64,000 nucleotides of DNA from assembly GCA_012845835.1 (NCBI GenBank), contig JABAKD010000005.1:11576705-11640704 (forward strand), in the 5' to 3' direction. The translations under genes and the position numbers were made by a program. This DNA comes from Undaria pinnatifida (lineage: Eukaryota; Sar; Phaeophyceae; Laminariales; Alariaceae). Positions 44,145-54,000 of the stretch are shown in pieces. Each line of letters opens with the position of its first letter. Position 1 is the stretch's first letter. The notes below the pieces were generated by a model. The model had not been told where the DNA came from, did not search any database, and worked only from the letters and a program-made list of their open reading frames with translations.

Positions 44145-44705
44145 CTACGCCGCAGAAGAAGCCATGAAATCACCGAGGTACTCGGAAGACAAGTGGTGGT
44201 CCCGCGCAGACGACGCGGATGAGGCAGACGCGGAAGCCGCCGGCGAGGCGGCGGGAGCTGCAGAGGCGCCGAGAACGTTGAAGGAGAACCCGAACGTGGT
44301 TGGTTCCGAGGGGGCCTGAGACGCTTGGGGCGCCGCCGCATGAAACGGCTGCGCCAAGTGGGAGAAATTGGCCAGACCGGCTGCCTGAAGCAGTGCCAGG
44401 TTATCAGACAACCCTCGAAGCTCCTCTTGCTTCTTCTTGTTTCGGTTGTCCTGCTGAGCCTTGCACTCAGCATCGCTGCGCGTCTTCGTGCGGTGAAAGG
44501 AGCACCACTTGGACTGCGCACTCCACCCACTCCCGTGCTTCTCGCCTGGCTTCTTCTCGTTCGTCGGTCGGGGCGGTTGCGCAGACTTCGGACAGTCTCG
44601 CTGGAAATGTCCAAACTCCCTGCAACGGTGGCACTGGTCGCTGTTGGTCGCGGCCATCGCGGCTCCTCTGCCTGAGACCGCGGGCCCCGCCGCCTTGCGC
44701 GACTG
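44145..44705 (-). pseudogene. copia Gag C-terminus with zinc knuckle
   Basis: CHRCREFGHFQRDC fits C-x2-C-x4-H-x4-C and is followed by a second Cys/His motif (WCSFHRTKTRSDAEC) common in copia Gag. A basic Lys-rich stretch and an Ala/Ser-rich run lead to the protease. It is in frame with the Gag core but separated by a TAG at 44706. Confidence 0.9.
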
Positions 44706-45336
44706 CTAGTCCAGAAAGAATCGGTTAGCCGTGTCCTGAAGACAGTCGACCGATGAAAATTCGTTTCGGTAGTGCATCTTCCGGATAAAGTGGAAATCCG
44801 GGGCAGACGTCAGGCCCGAGAGCATGATATCAAAGTCGACTTCGTCTGATGCTTTCTCCCCCAGAGTCTCGAGGCGGAGCTTGAGCTCGCATCCCTTGGA
44901 GAAGAAGTCAACAGGATCACCACCGGCAACGTGCGTGAGGGCGAAGAGCTCGTTGTGGCACGCACGCCGAGCTTCCTGGGTGTGGGCGTCGAACCGCGCG
45001 TTCAGAGCCGCCCAAGCCAACTCTCCGTTGCCTTGGGCGCTATTGCCCGCCTTTCGGTGAGCCTGAACGGTGATCCGGGGCGAGCCGGTTGTCGCGAAGA
45101 ACAGTGAAGGAGTAGAGGCGGCTGTCGGCCTTGTCCCAAGCGGTAACATCGGCCAGAGTAGCAGCCAGAGGGTCTAGCCGGGCCGATCCGCGTAAGACCG
45201 TGAGAAGCTCTGGCGCATGTATGTTGATGAGGTGCTCGAAGCTCTCCTTCCACACGCGAAAGGTAGACCCACGGAATCGTCTAATGGAATCTGGTAAACG
45301 GTGGAGCCCAGAACTAGAGCTTGATGAGTTCGCCAT
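44706..45336 (-). pseudogene. copia Gag core (UBN2-type), frameshifted
   Basis: The likely start is the Met at 45336 (MANSSSSSSGLHRLPDSIRR). The N-terminal half (to about 45080) includes FRVWKESFEHLINIHAPELL. The frame then shifts to 45149-44706, with GELAWAALNARFDAHTQEAR, HNELFALTHVAGGDPVDFFS and FDIMLSGLTSAPDFHFIRK, which fit the helical core of copia Gag. It would form the particle. Confidence 0.88.
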
Positions 45337-46242
45337 AGCTTAGAGACAGGGACACGCGATGGGTGTGATAAAACGCGCTGCACCCACAAGACGCCCCGAT
45401 CACCTGAGACGGGCCGGCGCGCCTGAAATGTGTGGAGCAGCTCTACACAGAGGTAGGGTGAAAGGTAGGTCGCAGAACCGTAGCTGGCAACCCGAGTCCG
45501 CCGGATGCTCGCAAGCTCCCCGCTCGGACGATTGCGCTCCCGTGAGCACAGCTGTGACCAACCGCAGTTGACGAGGCTGCGATGATGTGGCGAGTTGTCA
45601 GCACCGGCCACTTAACTGGTCCTGCAGGTACACAACGTGGTGCACCGCGTAGTGTTACGCGTCTTTCGGCGCAAACTTTACGTGAGCTAGCACGTGTGAG
45701 TAGCTGTAGCAGCGGCCGGCTACCAGCTAGCAGTCGTATATTCAACCTACACACGCGAACAAGCCGGCAACAAGGTGTGTGGAAGGTGTCTTGGACAGAC
45801 CACGCCTCGCGGAGAATCTAAGCGCAGGCGATTTGGTATTTGGAAGTCAGTTGCAAACACGCGGAAACGAGTATAAGAAATAACGGCACTCCGCGCGCAG
45901 AACCAACAACCTGCACAACTCTATTCACCGACCGGAGTCAGCCACTAGGAATTGCGCTCCCGAATGCTTTACACAGACAGTTGCGTACCGAATGTGCAGT
46001 TGAGAGCCCAGGTGATCAGTCCGGGCCCAATAAGCAAGCGGGCTGACTCAGAGTGGCCTCCAGCAGAACGCTAACTCCAGCAGCAGAAGTAGAAAGCTGA
46101 CTCCAGCAGCAGTAGAAGCTCCCCGCAGAAAAGTGAAATCTTGAAACAGTCCTTGGCCACAGCGGAAGGTGTCGCAGCCGTCGCGGGCCTCCAGACGCAG
46201 CCGTCGCGGGCCTCCACTCACACACGCGAGGCAATAATAACC
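45337..46242 (-). other. 5' leader and putative primer-binding site of copia
   Basis: About 900 bp of untranslated leader between the 5' LTR and the Gag start. Directly after the LTR the minus strand reads GGTTATTATTGCC. The first six bases match the start of internal (half-tRNA, initiator-Met) primer sites in Drosophila copia, suggesting a similar primer. A CAG-rich run and a duplicated CCGTCGCGGGCCTCCA (46187-46216) are also present. Confidence 0.6.
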
Positions 46243-46724
46243 TATTATGGATATTGTGGTATACCCCAGCACGGTGGCAGAGAGGCTGTGTCCCCGACGC
46301 TAGTCGGGTTGGTGACACTGTGCAGTGGATAGCCTGGAAGACTCGAGTGCTTCCGTGTTGAGGAGAAGATATCAAGATGTTGTAAACACTGGCGCTTATG
46401 TGGCCAACACACACAGATAAACCGCAGATTATGCAGGAGTCCAGAAGTTGGCTGGTTACTGAAGATTACCAGGATAGCTACGACGCTAGACGATCCGGAA
46501 GGATCCACACGAGAGAGTGGGCTACCTGGATATCAAGGCCACACGAGAGAGTGAGCCACTGGATATCAAGGCAACAGAGAATCCTACAGAAGTAATTCCT
46601 CCGCATATTCATACGCATGTTACATACCAACCGACACATAACAGATCTACGATGATCTACGACGTTCAAGTGCAGTGCTACTGAACATTGACTCATACTG
46701 GCTATGTGCTAACATTTCGTTACA
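46243..46724 (-). repeat. 5' LTR of the complete copia element
   Basis: 482 bp, aligned end to end with 39800-40279. The minus-strand start is worn (TGTAACGAAATG instead of TGTTATGGAAATG). It has two 34-bp units (46506-46572) with CACACGAGAGAGTG. Confidence 0.96.
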
Positions 46725-46729
46725 TTGAC
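46725..46729. repeat. target-site duplication, right
   Basis: TTGAC directly right of the copia element, identical to 39795-39799. Confidence 0.9.
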
Positions 46730-46797
46730 GTTATCAAACTGATATTTTAACCCTAACGTTGCGCCTTTATCAACCCCATATTATACGGGATTGAAGT

Positions 46798-46995
46798 TTG
46801 ATGGGTAAACGATTGATGGCCGATGTGTTTGACGACGGAAACGTTGGGCTGATCCATAAGTACATCACAAGGCCCGGTTTTTTCTTTAATGTAGATCGGG
46901 TACTGAGTTTGATGGCCGAACAGCAAATTGTTTCCACTGCATACAGCAATGAGGTACATGATATGCTAACAAAGCCTCTTTCTGTTACAGCATGA
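46798..46995 (+). pseudogene. possible tail of another retroelement RNase H
   Basis: A 65-codon frame ending EVHDMLTKPLSVTA. The final motif resembles the AD-x-LTKPL ending of copia RNase H domains, and the preceding NVDRVLSLMAEQQIVSTAY has the right spacing. The catalytic carboxylates would lie upstream and are not visible. It belongs to a different family from the neighbouring copia, which appears to have inserted next to or into it. Confidence 0.35.
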
Positions 46996-47239
46996 GAAAT
47001 ATCTGCTGTGTAGTATTGGGGTGATGTTTCACCCCCCTTCTCATGCGTGTGCGCACAGTGTGATTTACCGTATCTAGACGTAAAACCTTACCGACTTCGA
47101 AACAAGGATCTCCGGGGCTCTCTCACCTCGCCGCGCATTACGGTAGTACAAGCAAACTATCATAACCATTCACGTCTCCAACGCGAATGCTCGCAAAGAC
47201 GTTGTTTCCCTTTTGCTTTTGCCGGAAAAAAGCGGAGAA

Positions 47240-47318
47240 GTGAAGTCGGTGGGGCTCGAACCCACGAGATATCTTTTGTTGGTTATAGAGCACTAACCAC
47301 TGAGCTACGCAGTCAAAA
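47240..47318 (-). repeat. tRNA-like unit with pol III boxes
   Basis: On the minus strand TAGCTCAGTGG is a perfect A box and GGTTCGAGCCC a near-perfect B box. A T-arm (GTGGG/CCCAC) folds and the length is that of a tRNA (about 73 nt). The acceptor and anticodon stems do not pair, so this is a tRNA-derived pseudogene or SINE head. CTTTTTTC follows about 12 bases downstream as a possible terminator. Confidence 0.7.
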
Positions 47319-47324
47319 ACATAT

Positions 47325-47450
47325 ATGTTATTGGTTATATAGCACTACCCACTCAACCATAAAGTACCCACTGGCCCACGCAGTCACATGGCTTCGTGGT
47401 TCAGTGGGTAGTGCTATATTGCCAACAAGGGATTCGCGTCAGAAGGTATG
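47325..47450. repeat. inverted pair of tRNA-like units
   Basis: A minus-strand copy (about 47325-47386) and a plus-strand copy (about 47390-47450) share AGTGGGTAGTGCTATAT (ATATAGCACTACCCACT on the plus strand). Together they form a foldback with arms of about 17 bp. Both are more degraded than the unit at 47240. Confidence 0.65.
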
Positions 47451-50400
47451 CTGGCGGAAACTATTTCGAGCAAAATCGCTTCTGTTCAGTGTTTCTGTCT
47501 GTTGAAACTAGGAGTAGAGGTACAGGTTACTGCCCCAGTGGTCCAGTATGCGCTTGAATGTGTGTTGCAGTCTCATGTAGTGGCGGGTACTCCCCCACGG
47601 GTTTTCCTACCAGTTGTTTTCGGCATGATGTTGACGGGTAAACTCTCGTCTCCTCAAGGGATCCGGAGTGCGAGGGTTGCTGCTGTTTCTACATGAACTG
47701 CTTGCTGTTGGAACAGTCCGAAGGGGTAGATGCTGCCTGTTGTAGTGCATTTCGCCAAGTGTATCGCCCGACGCGGTGTGATGGTGTGGTTTACGTTGAC
47801 TAACGCAGTTGAAATGCGTGGGGTGGCGATAGACCAACAGTGCAGCCTCAAGTATTCAGCGTTGTACGAGTGATCAAAAGCATATTGGAAGCGTGTGCGT
47901 GCAGAAACGGAACGAAGTTGGCGACTTGACGTCGTCCTTCATGCCGACGGTGGTGACGTTGCCTTTATGTTGATGTGCATGTCATGGTCCTCTAGGCTTC
48001 CAACGACGCACTCCCTTCTTGTAACGTGACATCAAGTCTGCAAGGGCGTTGAGGTGCAGTGGCGTTGTTCGAGCAACCAAGGACCTCGTAGTGGTGGCTG
48101 CTTCTATTTCCACTGAGTGACCTCGATCCGCACTCGTGACATATAAGGGGAGCGACCACGCCCGTGGCCGAAGGAGACATATTGTAACGGATGATTCAGA
48201 GGCAAAGGAGATTAACGTCCGACGGGTACAAAGTGTTCATGACTAAGAGCATGGATAATTCGAGACGAGTATCTCGTAGACTAGTGGTGACAAGCTAAGA
48301 GAAGGCAAGGCAACCATGGGAGGAACGGTCAGGGGTAGGAAATATTATCTATCACTAGCCTCAACTTGCCTCTAAAGTTGAAGAGTAGATTTATAGGCTA
48401 CGATACGAAGGCGTGGTGACAATAGAGAATTAATTGTACGCTGTAATTCTTAAAAATTTGGCTGCAATGTGAAAGGTGGTAAGGGAACGCTTTAGTTGCC
48501 GGCGCGACACGCAGGAGATTGAAGGAGGCTGTGATGGACGAACCTGAATAAGGGGGAAAGTATATCTCCACAAACCCCGACAAACAGCAATGACACCTCA
48601 GTTCAATCAACCAATTCAATATTCAATCAGACACTTTTGTATTACCGAAAAGCGCCACCCCCGATGATTTCTCAAGAACAGGAAAAAAACGGCGAGTCTC
48701 TGGCATTAAAAAACGTCAAAAAAATCGATTGACCTAAGCCTCTTAGCTATAGACTATACGGTAAATGCTTTTCACAGCTACGCATCTCGCTCGCCGCTTC
48801 TGTTTCATCTCCGACGATTACCTCCTCATGTCTGCGCTAATCCAGCTCACAAGGATTATATACGTATAGTCTATGCCACCTACGGAAGAACTATATAGGA
48901 CATTGCTGGTTAAGTGTTTCTGCTCAGATCCTGAGTCTATGGTCTTCACGTGGGTGCGGACCACAGCTAACACGCTAGCGGTTGTCAAATAGGTACTTCA
49001 GTGGGATTGTCATATTGCACAGCATGTGCCGAAATATTGGTTCTTCGCGCCGTAATTCCCCTTTCCGTTTCACTGTCATCCCTCGGACTCTACTCGGTCG
49101 AATTGATGCCCGGCAGGGTCACTCGAGCAGGCAACCACAACACACAGACATCCTTGCGTTGCAGTACGCCTACAATACAACGTTAGGTCCACAATCTACG
49201 ACATGTCTGATACCTGCTGGTACATAACTAAACTCTCCTGTATTCAACTCACTCAAGCCCCAAGTCAAGTGAATCTCATCGACAATTAACCGAACAAACC
49301 GGGACTAACCCGGGACTAATCGGTAAGCAGTAAACAAATGGGCAAATAACACATCGCTGGGACGCGAATAATGTTCTTGCCACGACTGCTTACATTTCTT
49401 TTTCGCTCCTTCTGCTTCGGGAAACAGCGTCGCCCTCGCCACCTTCCCTCTGACACAAAGCTTCGGCAATGCAAGCAGAGAGTTCTGCTTGAACGGTTCC
49501 GGTGTCGTTCCACTGTGTCCACCCCCCACCCCCCGGCTGCTGACTGGCAACAGACGTGCCGCTATAGTGGGATGAGTCTCTACCCACATTGCATCAGAGT
49601 ACTATCAAATAATCTCGTCCTGTTCAAGACAAAACGCAATACTCCCTTCAGTTGCCTCGAACCAATGAACGTCGTCTACGTTTACTTTTGTATGAGCATT
49701 ACTGGGGTGCCGTAGACAGTTGTGAACACATATTGTCGCTGAAGAGCAGGGCAAAGGTTTATGTAGGATACTTGAGGTGCGGATTCCAGGCTACCACCAT
49801 CAAAAAAACACGTGCATCAACGTTTACCATCCAACCATAGAAGAAAGACGTCACCGACGTCATGCACGCAATTGAGGCTTGCGTTGTAACATCATGGCCC
49901 GCCCCACAGCAGTTGGTCGTCCATCCATTTGGACATGAATCCGTAGACACATTACCCAGAGCAGCGTCTCATTTACCACAAACCTGTGAAGCTCATACCT
50001 GCGTGCACCACTCTCGGTTGCTGAGCACTACGGATAGACAGCAACTATTAGACTTTTGATTGTGCGGAAACGGTGAACGCAACACTCGCACATATGGACT
50101 GGGCATAAAGTAGAAATTTATGCTTGCGAGTGTGTACTCGACGCTGATCGCGAGCAATAATCCTACTGCAACCGCGGCCCGTCTCCCCCATGAACTACCC
50201 GTCAACGCTTGACTGTCCTTCTTCCCTTTGTATCGCCTACAAAATAGTTAGATTCGTCTCTTCGTTATCACAAAAGCGAGAACAACTCCCTCGTATATAT
50301 GGTATCGAAGAGCTTGTGCCGCATTGCACTGCCGTTGTTGGCAAAGCAGGACACTTAGTACCGGCAGAGCACGCACAGCACATCTCATGCACAAAAAGTA

Positions 50401-50590
50401 AGCATGCCAGCCTCGTCCCTTGGCAGAAACCGGAACAAGCACAGCGTGACGCAGTATTATATCACCACCTCGATTAAAAGGTGCTCGTAGCCGGCTTGCC
50501 AATCGGTAAACGCACCGATGGAACGAATAAAGCTTGACCGCACCTCAGCTCTACAAGCCAATATGTTAGCCGTCTACTACGAGAACGGAG
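47451..50590. other. intergenic DNA, no gene recognised
   Basis: Open frames up to about 115 codons occur on both strands, for instance 49371-49715 plus, but none shows a domain, repeat signature or plausible splice structure. No MITE of the three families was found here. Confidence 0.5.
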
Positions 50591-51024
50591 CTAACGGCGC
50601 GCTAATACATACATTGCAAACATGCCACACGTCATTGCTGAAAGGGTTGCAATGACCCCGACAGATTCGACGGACGCCCCGTTGATCGGGCGCAGGCTGT
50701 CGATCGGTAACAGAGTATCACCGGTATGGGAAACTGAAAGGAGTCCGGAGGGCAGGGAGCTGGCGGTAGGTGCCATGGTGGTGCCGGTGACAGAGGTTGT
50801 GCGGATGCTGCTGTTGTTGTCATACACGATGACGCAGGGCCCCCTTTCGCTGACATCGCAGCTAGTTCCAGACTCTTTAATGGTGTCAGAGCAGCAGTCG
50901 TCGTCGCTGTCGCCGCCGGGCATTGAGCCACAACCAGGGCTTCCGCACACGCCATTGAACGTCGCGGCACAACAGATGGTGCCGCTTTCGTCTTCGTAGC
51001 CAGGGCGATCGTTGGAGCATAGCG
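50591..51024 (-). CDS. terminal exon: Cys module, Ser/Thr stalk and membrane anchor
   Basis: Acceptor TTCTGGCCAG on the minus strand. After two bases completing a split codon, 143 codons and a stop follow. It encodes LCSNDRPGYEDESGTICCAA, CGSPGCGSMPGGDSDDDCC, a final Cys pair before VIVYDNN, about 60 mostly Ser/Thr/Pro residues, then the hydrophobic anchor. The opposite strand is also open (50622-50999), but only this strand gives the family pattern. Confidence 0.75.
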
Positions 51025-54000
51025 CTGGCCAGAATCAAGTTTAAATCATAACAGAAGGGACGGGGTCCATCGAATGAAAACTGGGCGCGTGTTGAGGCGA
51101 GGCGATGCGTTTGAAGCAAGGGCCGTACTTGGCATGCTTGATGAGAGAACCGCTCACTTAAGTACAGTATACATCGAGACTTCACCTGCCGCATAACGTG
51201 GACAGGGTCTATCGCACTGATGCAATCGCAGTTCAGGCCTGAACTATTGGTCGGTCATAAGCCACAAAGTTGAGCGAGTATGATGCGGCTAAACAAGGGT
51301 GAGCGAGAACGGGGTGTGGACATGCACCCAACTATTTTGAAAGGGAGGTATATACTTTTTAGGGGGGTTACAATGTTTCAGTTGGAGGGGTTGATAATTG
51401 GAGGGGGGGGGGGTGATAGTTTGAAGCTGGGGGTGATATCGTGAAGGGGGGGATGATATTTTAAAGTGGGAAGGTGTGCAACATGCGGAAGGGATGCGTT
51501 AAATTAGGGGGAACGATAAATCGCAACACCCCGTCGCTTCTGCTAACTTGAGAATCTCCCGGGTCATCACAACTGCATATGCGCTTGGTGCGTCGGGATA
51601 TGGGTTTACCTCGAACCGTAACAACACGTCCGTCAGCGGGTGTTTACTCTGCCTGTTAAGGTTAGACGAAACGACGGCGTCTTCGTTCGGAAAGACCAAC
51701 GCCCCCAACCCACTTTAACACGATAATCATATACCAGGTGTACCAAACTGCACGGTCTTGGAAACCTAAAACAGTGACTACTGCATGCCATGATGAGACC
51801 ATGTTGCGTGCGGGTTAGATCTTGTCGAAGTCTTGTGGGCACGCAGCCACGCAAGAAAAAATGCACAATCCGAATGCGCCCCTATGTCCGACAAGGGAAG
51901 TGATGTCTGGTTGTCGGCGTGTCCCCTTAAACCAAGATATATGAAGGCCATGGCCCTCACAATATACTGCAACCTCCGCAATACGCAACAACACAGTCGG
52001 TACAACGACGGGGCAACTACTCCAACGCAACAGCCACCTGTTCACAGTCGAGAGAGTGGCCCGGGGCAGATATTTTACCAAAGAAGGACGTTTTCTCGGG
52101 TTAGATGCACGCTCATGCCGTGCAGATATATAAACCCATGCGTACTAGTTACGATGACGTTAGGCTGTGCGAAGAGAGTGATGGAAATACCGGTATGAGG
52201 AATTGCGTATTACATGAGTATGAAGTCGCACTCTTCGTACTGGGCAGTTGAATTGATACTCGCAAACCAATATATCGCGAAAAACCCTAGGTCCGCGAAC
52301 GGTAGTGTCGTTGCCAGTAGTTTTCTGGGTTGGAGCAGATAGAAGGGAACGAAGACATACATACGCCTCTTGTAAACCACAATAGTTTGCTAAAAATAAC
52401 TTGAAAAAAGAAAATAAATTATGTCTTCATTACATGTCATGGTGTGGCCGGAAATAGCGGTTCGCTGCTACGCAGTGAGAGGGTGTTGCCGGTAGAAATA
52501 CGAATGGAGTCCAAAGTCAGTTGTCTTGTTGGTTTATAAAGCATTATAGTTAGCTCTGACTGTGAAATGATCAGTACTTTGTCCTTTACAAACGAACAGG
52601 CTTTGGAGAAATTATGTTTGTACGGTACCTCGTTGCTTGTGTCACGCTTTTCGCATCCAGTGATCTATTGCACTGCGGGTACTGTAGGCCCAGTACAGAA
52701 GAGATTTTGAACTTTCAACGGGGAACAATCAGCTCCGTAGAGGTTTGTGGGTGTTGGAACAGAAATATTGTCCGCTAATCGCTGATTGATTTCCAACCTC
52801 TCGTCCGGATGTACCGTGAATAGAGAAGGTTCGGTCAAACGTCTCCAAGACGAGAGGATACAGGCACTACTCTTGACGCCAGACGTACCAGCTCCGTGAT
52901 GTAACGATGATAAGCGCGTTTCTGGTTTAGGATTCGTATGTACACAATACGTTCACTACTCCCGAGAGACTAAGTCGCCGTCCAAAAACGGCACAACAAG
53001 CAAAGCATTGGTTTTTTGCGTGGGTTACAGGACAGAGCCAAACAGGCTAAGTCACCATCCTAAAGCGCCACAACAAACAAAGTGTCTTTTCTTTAGATGG
53101 GTGAAGACAGTGCCAAGCAGGCATTGCGCACAGTAAGCGACCCCTCAGCCAAACATAAACCGGATAACCCCTCCCCCGTGTATTGACGCATGCTACGGTA
53201 GAGGTAGCACTTTCTGAATGACGGGGGGACTTAACCCAACATCATCGGTAATAGACCATTTTGTTTCATGATTCTCCATGGGTATCTAGACTAGGCAATT
53301 AGATTTCGCATCCGGTGGCTGTGTTTTTTTTCTCCAGATCAGTTTTTGGGATAGGGCTTGATCTCCCAAATTGGAGAGACTCCAAAAAAAAAGTGGTGCA
53401 CCCCTATCGTAGCAAGCAGCTACTAGGCGAGTTCAAGCGGAACTAATATGTACAGCACAGCCACCGGACCTGCTCAAAGGCGCTGTTGACGCAACAACGA
53501 TTAATACAGACAATGGAAGAAACACGGTTACATGTTGCCTCTCACCCCACAGCTGCCACCCTCGTGCACAATTACTACAAGATGCACGCTACACGGTACA
53601 GGTAGAGCCTACTCTTTACGAAGGTCCTTCTATGAGCAACTCTTTACCCTCCAAAAAATAAGTTTCATATCCCATGGCCAACGAAAACAGTAGCGAAACG
53701 AGTTTGTTTGTACTGCGATGATACCCCATCAAGTAACCCTGTCGTCATAACTGCTTGTATCACAAACGCGCAACCTCTATATAGTAGCACATGCAAAAAG
53801 AGGTTAGCATTGCAAACAGCGATAAGGACCAGTTAATCTCCACAGAAACATCATGATTCTACGATAGCCCCCCCAAAAATATCTTTAACGAACGTTCCAT
53901 GGCTACTCGACACAAGGAAGTATACTACTGAAAAAGAAGAAGCCATACATTTTCTCGTGTGCAAAGGTCCATCTACCGATGACGTCGGGGTGTCGAGGGG

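Larger units (their letters stand above)
39800..46724 (-). mobile_element. complete Ty1/copia retrotransposon (frame-broken)
   Basis: A 6.9-kb element with two LTRs of 480 and 482 bp, a 5-bp duplication TTGAC on each side, a leader, and Gag-protease-integrase-RT-RNase H in copia order on the minus strand. By eye the LTRs differ at roughly 15-20 positions plus short indels, so the insertion is old enough to have decayed. Gag, integrase, the linker and RNase H are separated by frameshifts, and there are in-frame stops after the Gag core, after the zinc-knuckle segment and in the RT/RNase H connector. It is the same family as the partial element at 1-3517. An autonomous relative is presumed to exist elsewhere in the genome. 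Confidence 0.97.

Noticed and set aside
47240..47318. Functional tRNA gene
   Set aside because: A and B boxes and T-arm are present, but the acceptor stem pairs at only about four of seven positions and the anticodon stem does not form.
50622..50999. 125-codon plus-strand frame opposite the Cys-rich exon
   Set aside because: The minus strand gives the repeated Cys pattern, a phase-consistent acceptor and an anchor; the plus strand is a shadow.
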